Positions 45,122 through 54,601 of a stretch of DNA of 64,000 nt are shown here, piece by piece; within the stretch, counting starts at the first letter, position 1, and every line of letters begins with the position of its first letter. Made by a program: the position numbers and the translations under genes. Origin of the DNA: Streptomyces sp. NBC_01197 (GTDB lineage Bacteria; Actinomycetota; Actinomycetes; Streptomycetales; Streptomycetaceae); contig NZ_CP108569.1 of the NCBI RefSeq assembly GCF_036010505.1, positions 6,544,501 through 6,608,500 of the forward strand, in the 5' to 3' direction. Below the pieces are notes generated by a model that made no database searches, was not told the DNA's origin, and saw only the letters and a list, made by a program, of their open reading frames with translations.

Positions 45122-46481
45122 CCACGAACCGGGCACCGGTGGCGTGCAGTTCGTCGTAACGCACATCGCCACCTGCGGAGCGGGCCAGGCGTCGCGCGAG
45201 CGACAGCCCCAGGCCCGCTCCGGTGTGCTCGTCGTCGGGGGCCGCGCGCCGGCCGGGGTGGAACAGGTACGGCACGAACGGCCCCGGCACGCCGGGCCCG
45301 TCGTCGGTGACATCGATCCGTACGCCACCCGGCAGGGGGGACACGTGCAGGCTGACACCCGAGTCGGCATGGCGCAGACCGTTGTCGAGGAGCGGGCCGA
45401 CGATGCGTTCGAGCAGCGCGGGGGAGACCCCGGCAGACAGTTCCGGGTCTCCGCCCACGACGGTGAGCCCTGGAGTCCGCGGGCCGCTCGGCCCGCTCGG
45501 GCCCTCGGCCAGTCGGTTCAGTACCGCCAGGACGACAGCGGTGCCGGGTTCGCTGCGAGCGCCGGCGCGCGCGTCGTCGAGCAGGGTCTCGCAGATCGCC
45601 CGCATGGACTGAGCGGCGTCCGCGACGGCCAGTTGGCCGGCCCGGGTTTCCTGCGCCGTACGGGGACGGGCCTGCAACCAGTCGAGTTCGGCGACGATCC
45701 TGGCCAGCGGATTGCGCAGCTCGTGCGACAGTTCCTTGGTCAGCTGCTGTTCGTGCCGCAGTACTGCCCGTATGCGGTCCAGGAGCGCGTCCAACGAGCC
45801 GCCCAGCTGGGTGAGTTCGGTCGGTCCCGCCCTGCCGCGGAAGCGTTCGTCGGAGTCGGCGGCGCTCCACCGGGTGGCCTGGTCCGTCATGGTGTGCACC
45901 GGGCGCAGGGCCCGCCCCACCGCCAGTCGGGTGAGGGCGTAGGTACAGGCCAGCATGGTGATGTCCAGTGCGATGGACGCGAGGAGCAGGGTGTCGGCGG
46001 AGCTGAGGTAGGGCGCGAGGTCCAGTGCGGTGACCACGACCGCGCGAGGCGCGGCGCCGTCGGTCGTCGGGACGGCTACGGCACACAGCCGGACCGCCCT
46101 GCCGGCATGCAGGGTCGTGCAGCCCTGCCCGCCGTGGCCGGCGAGGGCGTCGGCGGCGCGGGTGAGGGGGCGTGCGCCGGAGCTGTTCGGCGGATGTTCG
46201 AGCAGCAGCCCGCCCGCGTAGATCCACACGTTGTCGTCCAGCAGTGCGTCGTTCGGCGATTCCAGCACCCTTACGGAGCCGCCAACCGTGTCGACCGTCG
46301 TGGCGACAGCGGTGGCCCGGGTGCGCAGATGGTCGTCGGCCTGGTGCTGGAGCCGCTGCTGGGCGATCGTATTGAAGACGACAGTGAGAATCGCCATCAG
46401 CAACAGGGCGGTGGCCACCGCGACCAGGGAGAGCCGGCCACGCAGGGTGCGCGGCCACAACCAGGCCGGACAGGCCGTCAT
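45102..46481 (-). CDS. Sensor histidine kinase (HisKA/HAMP type)
   Basis: A 459-residue kinase. A first membrane helix at about residues 18-38 is followed by a ~120-residue extracytoplasmic sensor, then a second helix, a HAMP region, HisKA with TKELSHELRNPLARI and a HATPase domain (LLDNGLRHADSG, VTDDGPGVPG, GAGLGLSLARRLARS). It pairs with the OmpR-type regulator upstream by an ATGA overlap. The stimulus is unknown; the sensor domain has the C-T-T-L segment with two cysteines (GQGCTTL, VRLCAV) that could form a disulfide. Confidence 0.93.
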   Translation of the reverse strand: MTACPAWLWPRTLRGRLSLVAVATALLLMAILTVVFNTIAQQRLQHQADDHLRTRATAVATTVDTVGGSVRVLESPNDALLDDNVWIYAGGLLLEHPPNSSGARPLTRAADALAGHGGQGCTTLHAGRAVRLCAVAVPTTDGAAPRAVVVTALDLAPYLSSADTLLLASIALDITMLACTYALTRLAVGRALRPVHTMTDQATRWSAADSDERFRGRAGPTELTQLGGSLDALLDRIRAVLRHEQQLTKELSHELRNPLARIVAELDWLQARPRTAQETRAGQLAVADAAQSMRAICETLLDDARAGARSEPGTAVVLAVLNRLAEGPSGPSGPRTPGLTVVGGDPELSAGVSPALLERIVGPLLDNGLRHADSGVSLHVSPLPGGVRIDVTDDGPGVPGPFVPYLFHPGRRAAPDDEHTGAGLGLSLARRLARSAGGDVRYDELHATGARFVVSLPAG

Positions 46482-47140
46482 GAGAGCCGGTGACCGACAC
46501 CGCGGGCGGTGCTGATCGTCAGCGCGCTGCCCGTGTCGCGGAGCTTCCGGCGGAGCCGGGTGAGGTACTGGTCCAGGCTGTTGTCGCTGACCTGGGAGCC
46601 CTCCGGCCAGCCTGCCCTGATCAGCTCGCGCCTGTGGACGATGGCCCCCGCCGATGCCATGAGTGCGGCGAGCAGCCGGAACTCGGTCGGCGTCAGCGCG
46701 GCCGAGGTGCCCCGGACCGCCATCGAGTGCCGGACGGCGTCCAGGACCAGGTCGCCCGTACTGGCGGGGGAGGGCGGCCCGGTGCGCTTGAGCGCGGCCC
46801 GCAGTCTGGCGGCGAGTTCCGCGAAATGGAACGGCTTGGGCAGATAGTCGTCGCCGCCTGCCGAGAAGCCGGTCAGCCGGTCGGTGAGCCGGTGATGGGC
46901 GGTCAGGAAGATGACGGGGGAGAGGAAGCCGTTCGCCCGCAGTGCCTGGCACACATCCCGTCCGTCGGCATCGGGCAGTCCTACGTCCAGCACCACCGCG
47001 TCGATGTCGGCTGTCGCCAGCCGCAGGGCGCTCGCGCCGTCGGGCGCGGGGACTGTCCCGAAGCCCTCGTCGCGCAGCCCGCGCCGCAGGACGTCCCGCA
47101 AGGCGTGATCGTCCTCGACGACCAGGATCCTCTGCTGCAC
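46478..47140 (-). CDS. OmpR-family response regulator
   Basis: A 220-residue regulator: receiver domain with ILVVEDDHALRDVLRRGLRD, phosphoacceptor D in AVVLDVGLPDADG and KPFHFAEL; winged-helix effector domain with LTPTEFRLLAALM and NSLDQYLTRLRRKLRDTGSALTISTARGVGHRL. GTG at 47140 has AAGGAGA about 8 nt upstream; the longer in-frame reading is unsupported. First gene of the two-component operon, its upstream region faces a BlaI-like dyad at 47293-47310. Confidence 0.95.
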   Translation of the reverse strand: MQQRILVVEDDHALRDVLRRGLRDEGFGTVPAPDGASALRLATADIDAVVLDVGLPDADGRDVCQALRANGFLSPVIFLTAHHRLTDRLTGFSAGGDDYLPKPFHFAELAARLRAALKRTGPPSPASTGDLVLDAVRHSMAVRGTSAALTPTEFRLLAALMASAGAIVHRRELIRAGWPEGSQVSDNSLDQYLTRLRRKLRDTGSALTISTARGVGHRLS

Positions 47141-47292
47141 GGCTCGGTCTCCTTTCTGCGGTTCCCGGTGGGGGCGGGGCCTCCGGGCAGCGGCTGAGGT
47201 GTGGGCCGGTGAGGGGGTGAGAGGCGTGTGGGGCGCCGGATTGTGCGGGAGGGGCGCGGGCCCGGACCGGAGTGGCCGCACCCCAGCCCAAT

Positions 47293-47310
47293 GTCTACGT
47301 GACTGTAGAC
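47293..47310. promoter_or_regulatory. Dyad GTCTAC-N6-GTAGAC
   Basis: A perfect 6-bp inverted repeat, GTCTAC at 47293-47298 and GTAGAC at 47305-47310. It lies 153 bp before the response regulator and shares the half-site TCTAC/GTAGA with the dyads at 47377 and 49643, though with one more spacer base. Confidence 0.5.
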
Positions 47311-47376
47311 GATAGCGGGAGACGGATGCGGCCCACGTTGCGCGTGTATCTCCAGGCGGATGCGGTTCACCATACT

Positions 47377-47392
47377 TCTACATCATGTAGTA
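47377..47392. promoter_or_regulatory. BlaI-like operator before the glycosyltransferase operon
   Basis: TCTACATCATGTAGTA contains the dyad CTACAT-C-ATGTAG (47378-47390). BlaI/MecI-type operators are TACA/TGTA dyads of this kind. The same TCTACA-N4-GTAGTA frame recurs at 49643-49658 before the BlaI gene itself. Confidence 0.6.
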
Positions 47393-47533
47393 GTTTCGGC
47401 GGCGCCCCCGGCTCCGGCCCGAGTAGGCAGGCGGTGCCGGGCGGCGCCGTACTCGCGCGCCTGAAATCGCAGCTCGCCGACCGGCGGAAGCAATTCCCGT
47501 TCGCGCCCTGACCAGCATGGAGGCTGATCGGCT

Positions 47534-48886
47534 GTGCCCCACCGTGGCAATCCTGCGAAGGTGTGCGCCCTCCCGCTCCCGTCCGGCGTCCAGCCGCACA
47601 AGCGGTCCGCCCCCCGAATCGTCATCATTTCGGCCAGTGTGGGCGCGGGGCATGACGGCGCGGCCGACGAACTGGCCCGACGCCTCCAGGCCGACGGGTT
47701 CCTGGTGGACCGGCACGACTTCCTCGATCTGCTTCCCTTCGGGCTGGGGAGGCTGCTGTCCGGCGGATACCACCGGCTGCTCACCTGGGCCCCCACCGGA
47801 TATCAGCGGATCTACGTGGCCACCGAACGCACCGGGCGCCCGGGGCTCTTGGTCCGCTCCCTGTTCCGCAGCGCGGAGCGTCGTACCCTGCGGGCCATCA
47901 CCCCGGATACCTGTGCGGTCGTCTCGACCTACCCGGGGGCCGGCCAGGTGCTCGGCGCGATGCGCTCACGCGGGCGTCTCGGGGTGCCCGCCATCACCTA
48001 CCTCACCGACTTCTCCGTCCACTCCCTGTGGGTCGCGCCCGGTATGGACGTACATCTCGCCGTGCACGCGATACCGGCCGGCCAGGCGCACGCACAGGGC
48101 GCCGCCGGGGTCACGGTGACCGGCCCGGTGGCTGCCGCGCGATTCACTCCCGCCACCGTCGGTGAGCGGCGGGCGGCGCGCGTCCGCTTCGCTCTCCCCG
48201 AACGGTCCCCGCTCGCGCTGCTGGTCGCGGGTTCCTGGGGGGTGGGCCCTGTGGAACAGGTGGCCGCCGAGATCCAGGAGAGCGGTGCTGCGGTGCCCGT
48301 CGTGGTGTGCGGCAGAAACCAGGCCCTGGCCGAACGCCTCCGCAAGGCCGGTGTCGAGCATGTGTACGGCTGGGTGGACGACATGCCGGCTCTCATGTCC
48401 GCCGCTGACGTCCTGGTGCAGAACGCGGGCGGCCTCACCTCGCTGGAGGCGTTCGCCAGCGGCCTGCCGGTCGCCAGCTACCGCTGCATACCGGGTCATG
48501 GGCAGACCAACGCCGCCGCACTGCAGGAGGCCGGCCTCGCCACCTGGATCCAGCAGCCGGCCTCCCTCAAGCCGGTACTCGACGAGCTGCTCCACGGCCC
48601 CCTCGGCCACCAACAGCGCGCCAGAGGACTGGTGTTGTTCCGCGCCGACCACGGCCCGGCGCAAGCCGTCGCCGCCGTAGCGCGCACGGTCCCCTGCCGG
48701 GGCGGGGCCGTCAGCCCCGGGGGCCGGCGCCCGGCCCGGCGCTTCCGCCTCGGCGTCCCGGTCGCGACCGCGGCGGTGGCGGCCACCGTGCTGCTCGGCG
48801 TCGGCGCCCCGATAGCCGAGGCATACGGCGACTCCCCGGCGCACCTGGGCGCACTCACCCGGTTCCTGGACGGACACGAACGATGA
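47534..48886 (+). CDS. GT28/MGDG-synthase-like glycosyltransferase with C-terminal helix
   Basis: A 450-residue glycosyltransferase of the MurG/MGDG-synthase type. The N-terminal domain starts RIVIISASVGAGHDGAADELARRL; the C-terminal domain has LLVAGSWGVGPVEQV, VYGWVDDMPALMSAADVLVQNAGGLTSLEA (the sugar-nucleotide site) and GLPVASYRCIPGHGQTNA. After the enzyme fold a basic segment and a hydrophobic helix (about residues 405-432) suggest membrane anchoring. GGAGG lies 10 nt before the GTG. It overlaps the deacetylase gene by ATGA. Product may be a lipid-linked sugar; donor and acceptor are unknown. Confidence 0.85.
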   Translation: MPHRGNPAKVCALPLPSGVQPHKRSAPRIVIISASVGAGHDGAADELARRLQADGFLVDRHDFLDLLPFGLGRLLSGGYHRLLTWAPTGYQRIYVATERTGRPGLLVRSLFRSAERRTLRAITPDTCAVVSTYPGAGQVLGAMRSRGRLGVPAITYLTDFSVHSLWVAPGMDVHLAVHAIPAGQAHAQGAAGVTVTGPVAAARFTPATVGERRAARVRFALPERSPLALLVAGSWGVGPVEQVAAEIQESGAAVPVVVCGRNQALAERLRKAGVEHVYGWVDDMPALMSAADVLVQNAGGLTSLEAFASGLPVASYRCIPGHGQTNAAALQEAGLATWIQQPASLKPVLDELLHGPLGHQQRARGLVLFRADHGPAQAVAAVARTVPCRGGAVSPGGRRPARRFRLGVPVATAAVAATVLLGVGAPIAEAYGDSPAHLGALTRFLDGHER

Positions 48887-49656
48887 CCACGGCCCGGACC
48901 CTCCTGCGCGCTGGAGCCGTGACGCTGCCCGCGCTCGCCGCTTTCCACGCCGCGCCGGTCATCTCCACCTTCGGGCCGCTGCGTAACCGGCTCATGCCCC
49001 GCCTGTCCGGCCAGGGCCGCTCCGACCACGTCGCGCTCACCTTCGACGACGGCCCCGACCACCTCTCCACCCCGCATTTCCTGCGCCTGCTGGAAGTCCG
49101 GGAGCTCCGTGCGACGTTCTTCCTGCTCGGCTCCATGGCGGTGCGCTCACCCCAGCTGGTGAAAGCCATGTCCGCCGCCGGGCACGAGATCGCGGTGCAC
49201 GGGTGGGCCCACCGCCCGCTGCTGCTGCGTGGCCCGCGGGCCACGTACGACGACCTGGCCCGTGCCCGCGACACCATAGGCAACCTCACCGGCACCCAGC
49301 CCCGCCTGTTCCGGCCCCCGTACGGCGTCATGACCACCGGCACCTACCTGGCCTGCCGCCGTCTCGGCCTGACACCTGTGCTGTGGAGCGCCTGGGGCGA
49401 GGACTGGCGTGCCCGGGCGACACCGGATTCTGTCCACGACACCGTCGTACGGGATCTGCGCGGCGGGGCCACCATCCTGCTCCATGACTCCGACTGCACA
49501 TCCGCCACCGGATCCTGGCGCAACACCCTCGGCGCGCTGCCCCGCATCCTCGACAGCTGCCGGGAAAGCGGCCTGAGGGTCGGACCACTCCGTGACCACA
49601 CCCGCACGGGACCGGTGGAGCGAGGAGCACCCGCAGGTCCTTTCTACAGGCCGTAG
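48883..49656 (+). CDS. Polysaccharide deacetylase (NodB domain)
   Basis: A 257-residue protein with a short N-terminal hydrophobic segment and a CE4/NodB domain: LTFDDGPDHLSTPHFL with the metal-binding/catalytic Asp pair, HEIAVHGWAHRPLLL with the His pair, and RLFRPPYGVMT. The end of the gene coincides with a BlaI-like dyad. CE4 enzymes remove acetyl groups from GlcNAc-containing polymers or N-acetylated glycolipids. Translation is probably coupled to the glycosyltransferase upstream, so they likely modify the same product. Confidence 0.9.
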   Translation: MTTARTLLRAGAVTLPALAAFHAAPVISTFGPLRNRLMPRLSGQGRSDHVALTFDDGPDHLSTPHFLRLLEVRELRATFFLLGSMAVRSPQLVKAMSAAGHEIAVHGWAHRPLLLRGPRATYDDLARARDTIGNLTGTQPRLFRPPYGVMTTGTYLACRRLGLTPVLWSAWGEDWRARATPDSVHDTVVRDLRGGATILLHDSDCTSATGSWRNTLGALPRILDSCRESGLRVGPLRDHTRTGPVERGAPAGPFYRP

Positions 49657-49658
49657 TA
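49643..49658. promoter_or_regulatory. BlaI-like operator before the BlaI gene
   Basis: TCTACAGGCCGTAGTA overlaps the stop codon of the deacetylase gene and lies 112 bp before the BlaI start. It shares TCTACA-N4-GTAGTA with the dyad at 47377-47392. Autoregulation by the BlaI protein is inferred. Confidence 0.55.
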
Positions 49659-49769
49659 CCTTGAAGGCTCCGTGCACTCCGTAACGCCGTCGCCGGCCGG
49701 GGCCGACGACCAGGTGCGGTGTCGGGTCGCGGAGTGCCGACGACGGACGACAAGCGGTGGTGAACAGCG

Positions 49770-50162
49770 GTGGGAAGCGTGAGCGAGCAGGGCGGTGCGG
49801 CGGCAGGCCGGCGTGCGCCCGGCGAGCTGGAGAGCGAAGTCCTGGCGGCCCTGTGGGCGGCCGGCCGGCCGGTGGGGGCGACCACGGTACGCGAGCAGGT
49901 GGCCGGTGACCCCGCTTACACGACCGTCCTGACGATCCTGACCAGGTTGCACGACAAACGCCTGGTGACCCGCGAGCGAGCCGGCCGCAGCTATCTGTAC
50001 TCACCGGTCCAGGACAAGGCCGGCCACACCGCGGCGGGAATGCGCGATCTGCTGGATCGCGGTGGAGACCGGGCCGCCGTCCTCGCCCGGTTCGTCTCCC
50101 AGCTGCCGGCCGAGGACGAGCAACTGCTGGAACAGCTGCTGCACGGACCCGCGGAGGACTAG
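49770..50162 (+). CDS. BlaI/MecI-family transcriptional repressor
   Basis: A 130-residue winged-helix protein: LESEVLAALWAAGRPVGATTVREQV, the recognition helix region TTVLTILTRLHDKRLVTRERAGRSYLYSPV, and a C-terminal dimerisation helix part ending LLEQLLHG. Family members are inactivated by cleavage, normally by a partner M56 protease such as the one 3 bp downstream. Start is uncertain between the GTGs at 49770 and 49779; neither has a strong ribosome site. Confidence 0.93.
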   Translation: MGSVSEQGGAAAGRRAPGELESEVLAALWAAGRPVGATTVREQVAGDPAYTTVLTILTRLHDKRLVTRERAGRSYLYSPVQDKAGHTAAGMRDLLDRGGDRAAVLARFVSQLPAEDEQLLEQLLHGPAED

Positions 50163-50165
50163 ACG

Positions 50166-51086
50166 GTGTTGATCAGCCTGTGTACACCGCTGCTGGTCAG
50201 CCTGATTTTCACGCTGAGCGCACCGTGGGCAGCCCGGAGACTGCCGCCCCGGACGGCTGCCTGGACGCTCGCGTCGGCCGCCGTGACAGCCGCCGGCGCG
50301 TGGCTGACCGTACTGGCGATGGCCGGTTTCACCCTGGTCGGCCAGGACCCGGAGGTGGCCGAGGAAGGTCGCTGGTCTCCTCACCTGCTCGCCATTGACA
50401 CTCCCATCGACCGGCCGGTCGCCGCCGCTTGCACCCTGGGCGTACTCGTATGTGCGGTCACCGTGACCGTGACCACCTGGCGCCGGGTGCGGGTGCTCGT
50501 CGACACTCGGCGCGACTGCCGGGACCTGCCCGCCACCGGGGACCTGGCCGTGCTCGACGACCCCGTTCCCACGGCCTTCGCCCTGCCCGGAGCCCCCGGC
50601 CGGGTCGTGGTCTCCTCCGGGATGCTGCGAGCACTCACTCCCGATGAACGGCGCGCGCTGCTGGCCCACGAACGCGCCCATCTCCACCGCCGCCACCACC
50701 TGTTCCTGCTCGTCCTCCAACTCGCGGCAGCGGTCAACCCGCTCCTGCGCCCCCTCGCCCGAGCGGGCGCGTTCGCACTGGAACGCTGGGCCGACGAAGA
50801 GGCAGGCAGCGTCGTGGCCGACCGCGGACTCGTCGCCCGCGCCGTCGCGCGGGCGGCGCTCGCCACCAAGCGCACCGCGCAACCAGCACTCGCAGCCACC
50901 GGCGGACCGGTGCCCCAACGCGTACGCGCCCTGCTCGCCGCGCCTACACCCTTCCGTCGTGGCCTGGCCATGGTGTTCCCGGCCTTGATGGTGTTGTGCT
51001 GCGCCAGCCTTGCCCTGGCCGCCCACGACATGGACCAGTTGTTCGACGGCGCTACGACCTCCCACATCACCACGCAGGCCCGCTGA
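50166..51086 (+). CDS. M56-family membrane metalloprotease (BlaR1/MecR1-type)
   Basis: A 306-residue membrane protein. Helices occur at about residues 5-20, 33-58, 85-103 and in the C terminus. The zinc motif HERAH is in LAHERAHLHRRHHL (near residue 168), with ERWADEEAG supplying the third ligand region. There is no extracellular penicillin-binding sensor domain, unlike BlaR1, so what it senses is unknown. It lies 3 bp after the repressor gene, the standard BlaI-M56 arrangement. Confidence 0.92.
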   Translation: MLISLCTPLLVSLIFTLSAPWAARRLPPRTAAWTLASAAVTAAGAWLTVLAMAGFTLVGQDPEVAEEGRWSPHLLAIDTPIDRPVAAACTLGVLVCAVTVTVTTWRRVRVLVDTRRDCRDLPATGDLAVLDDPVPTAFALPGAPGRVVVSSGMLRALTPDERRALLAHERAHLHRRHHLFLLVLQLAAAVNPLLRPLARAGAFALERWADEEAGSVVADRGLVARAVARAALATKRTAQPALAATGGPVPQRVRALLAAPTPFRRGLAMVFPALMVLCCASLALAAHDMDQLFDGATTSHITTQAR

Positions 51087-51244
51087 CCCGGCAGCGCCAT
51101 ACGTCACCGGTAGCCGGGGGCGTATCGGCTTTCGGACCGTGCCTCCCAGGACCTGCTCGGCTGGTCGCCCACTCACCCCACCCTGCCCGACGACCTGAGG
51201 CACGGCGACTGCTTCGCCGTGCCGCCCTCCTGACCGCTGGGGGC

Positions 51245-52015
51245 TCAGCGCACGGGGAAGCCGTAGGTGCGGCCTTGCTCCTTGAGCCGGGGGAGGAGTT
51301 GGCGCAGGGCCTGGATGGTCTGGGCGCGGTCGCCGCCGGCGTCGTGGAAGAGGAGCGTCGGCCCGTTGGGCAGTTCCTTCTCGACGGTGGCGATGATGGT
51401 GTCGGCGCCCGGGCGTTCGAAGTCCTTGCTGTCGACGTTCCAGCCGAGAGGGCGCATGCCGTGGGAGGCGGCGAGTCTGCGGCTGTAGGGGGTGAAGGCT
51501 CCGCCGGGTGCTCGGTAGTACATGGGCCGTACGCCGCCGGAGGCTTTGGTGATCATGCGTTCGGCGTCGAGGATCTCGTGTGACTGGTAGGTCTGGGAGG
51601 CTTTGTCCATGGCGGTGTTGTGCGACACCGTGTGGTCGCACAGCCGGTGTCCGGCTGCGACCACCTTCTTCACGAGGTCCGGGTGGGCCTGGGCCTCCGG
51701 CCCGATCATGCAGAAGGTGGCCTTCACCCCGTACTCCTGCAGCAGGTCGAGTACTTGGGGGGTCCAGGTGGGGTCGGGGCCGTCGTCGATGGTGATGTTG
51801 ACGCCGTGCGTCCCCTTGTCCGAGGCGTGCGCGATGGTCACCGCGACCTGCTTTACGGCGCTCCCCGGCATGGCGGGCGCGGCCGCCTCGGGCGACGAAT
51901 CGTGCGCGGAGCGGGCCTGTGCGGTCCACGCGGACGCGCCGACGGCGAGCATCGTCACCCCGAGTCCCGCTCCGAGCACCTTGCCGTACCAGCCCCGCCC
52001 GCTGTGCCGTGCCAT
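51245..52015 (-). CDS. Secreted polysaccharide deacetylase (NodB domain)
   Basis: A 256-residue protein with a signal peptide or anchor (VLGAGLGVTMLAVGASAWTAQA, about residues 13-34). The CE4 domain has NITIDDGPDPTWTPQVLDLL, GHRLCDHTVSHNTAM with the His pair, YYRAPGGAFTP and GPTLLFHDAGGDRAQT. This is the peptidoglycan/GlcNAc deacetylase-like type. ATG at 52015 follows a region divergent to a TetR gene. It is a second, separately regulated deacetylase near the one at 48883; the two are not close copies. Confidence 0.92.
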   Translation of the reverse strand: MARHSGRGWYGKVLGAGLGVTMLAVGASAWTAQARSAHDSSPEAAAPAMPGSAVKQVAVTIAHASDKGTHGVNITIDDGPDPTWTPQVLDLLQEYGVKATFCMIGPEAQAHPDLVKKVVAAGHRLCDHTVSHNTAMDKASQTYQSHEILDAERMITKASGGVRPMYYRAPGGAFTPYSRRLAASHGMRPLGWNVDSKDFERPGADTIIATVEKELPNGPTLLFHDAGGDRAQTIQALRQLLPRLKEQGRTYGFPVR

Positions 52016-52115
52016 GTCCGCCCCATATCTCGCAGTCCCACGCCGATCCCGGTCACCTCGCGACCACTTGACAGGACGACGAAAGCGGGCCGGCGGATGC
52101 CTTTGTTACCGATCA

Positions 52116-52149
52116 CGGACAATTCCGGGGGAGTTCGCGGACAACTCCC
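52116..52149. promoter_or_regulatory. Repeat/hairpin in the deacetylase-TetR intergenic region
   Basis: CGGACAATTCC (52116-52126) recurs as CGGACAACTCC (52138-52148), one mismatch and 22 bp apart. Overlapping it, GGGAGTT (52129-52135) pairs with AACTCCC (52143-52149). The position is 100 bp upstream of the deacetylase and 155-188 bp before the TetR gene, so a regulator site is possible. Confidence 0.4.
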
Positions 52150-52303
52150 GCGAGCGGCGCCCGGAACCGTACCGGCGAGGCCCGCTGAGCCGCCGCAGGT
52201 CAACCGTGCTGCGGCCCCGCGTACTTGGTCCGAGAGGTCTGCCATACTTCGGGCTTCCGAGGCAGTGGCAGCTTCCTGAGGCAGTGGCGGAACAGGGCCG
52301 GAC

Positions 52304-52945
52304 GTGAACCAGAGCGGACCGTACATACATCAGCGCATCCCGACCGAGCGCTCCCAGCTCCGTCGCACGGACCTCATCGCCACCGGGCGGAGACTGTTCG
52401 CCGACACGTCGTACGACGCGCTGTCGATGGACGACATCGCCCGGCACGCGGGGGTCGCGAAAGGGCTCATCTACTACTACTTCAAGAGCAAACGAGGCTA
52501 CTACCTCGCCGTTGTCGAGGAGTCGGTGGCCGAGCTGGTCGCCCGCGCGGCCAGCGACACCGGGCTGCCCCGGGCCGAGCGCGTGCACCGCACCGTCGAG
52601 GGCTATCTGCTCTACGCCCAGCACAACAGGGCGGCCTTCCGGACCATCGTGACCGGTGGCGTCGGCTTCGACACCCAGGTGCAGGCGCTGCGTGGCGCGG
52701 TCCGCGAGGAACTCATCGCCACCATCGCTGATGGCGCCTACGGGCGCCGGGAGATCCCGCTCCTGGCCAGGATCGCGCTGCTGGGCTGGCTGAGCGCCGT
52801 GGAGGGCATTACGCTCGACTGGCTCGGTCACCAGGAGCTCGACCGCGCGGAGATCCGGGAGCTGCTGGTCCGTATGTTGCGCAACACCCTCGACACCATC
52901 GGCGAGTTCGTCGCCGAGTGCCCGTCGCCGCCGCCCCCGGAGTGA
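52304..52945 (+). CDS. TetR/AcrR-family regulator
   Basis: A 213-residue regulator with an N-terminal helix-turn-helix (YDALSMDDIARHAGVAKGLIYYYFKSKRGYYLAVV, about residues 42-76) and a helical ligand-binding domain. GTG at 52304 was taken because it opens the conserved fold; just before it lies an 11-bp direct repeat GAGGCAGTGGC (52259-52269 and 52278-52288). It is divergent from the deacetylase and convergent with the chitinase. Ligand unknown. Confidence 0.92.
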   Translation: MNQSGPYIHQRIPTERSQLRRTDLIATGRRLFADTSYDALSMDDIARHAGVAKGLIYYYFKSKRGYYLAVVEESVAELVARAASDTGLPRAERVHRTVEGYLLYAQHNRAAFRTIVTGGVGFDTQVQALRGAVREELIATIADGAYGRREIPLLARIALLGWLSAVEGITLDWLGHQELDRAEIRELLVRMLRNTLDTIGEFVAECPSPPPPE

Positions 52946-53020
52946 GACCGGGGGCGGCTCGGGGGTGGAAGGCCGGCCGGCCTTCCACCCCCCTGAATAC
53001 GGGATGTGTGGCGACGGCTC

Positions 53021-54298
<1,278 letters not shown>

Positions 54299-54392
54299 GC
54301 TGTCTCCTTGTGGGGGAGGGGACGGGAGGTGGGGGGAGCTGCCCGGCACATGCGTTTTGGCATGAACGCGGAAAGCCAATAGCGGGAAGATA

Positions 54393-54428
54393 GAAGGACT
54401 AGACCAGTGCGGTCAATGGTTCGGACCA
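54393..54428. promoter_or_regulatory. Tandem DasR-like (chitinase promoter) sites
   Basis: GAAGGACTAGACCAGT (54393-54408) matches the dre consensus ACTGGTCTAGACCAGT at 12 of 16 positions. TGGTTCGGACCA (54417-54428, with flanks 10 of 16) is a second, weaker copy about 22 bp further from the gene. Streptomyces chitinase promoters carry pairs of such 12-bp elements, bound by the GlcNAc regulator DasR. Confidence 0.6.
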
Positions 54429-54601
54429 ACCTCGCCCCGTGACGGAAGTCCGCCGATCGGGCATACTCAAGCCGCCACAGCCTCTGGTCAGCCTCTTCCG
54501 CGATCCGGGAGGGCAGCATCGGCTGAAGGCGAGACCCGGCGGCGTTGCCTCACCCTGGCCACGCGTACGCCGCAGCGCCCGACAGGGAGGAGAGTGTCGC
54601 C

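Larger units (their letters stand above)
47141..47533. other. Divergent regulatory region
   Basis: 393 bp between the response regulator (minus) and the glycosyltransferase (plus). It is AT-richer than its surroundings around 47365-47395 and holds two dyads listed separately. No coding signal was recognised. Confidence 0.7.

Noticed and set aside
46482..47291. In-frame extension of the histidine kinase through the response regulator gene
   Set aside because: It overlaps the whole response regulator in another frame; the kinase start at 46481 gives the standard 4-bp overlap.
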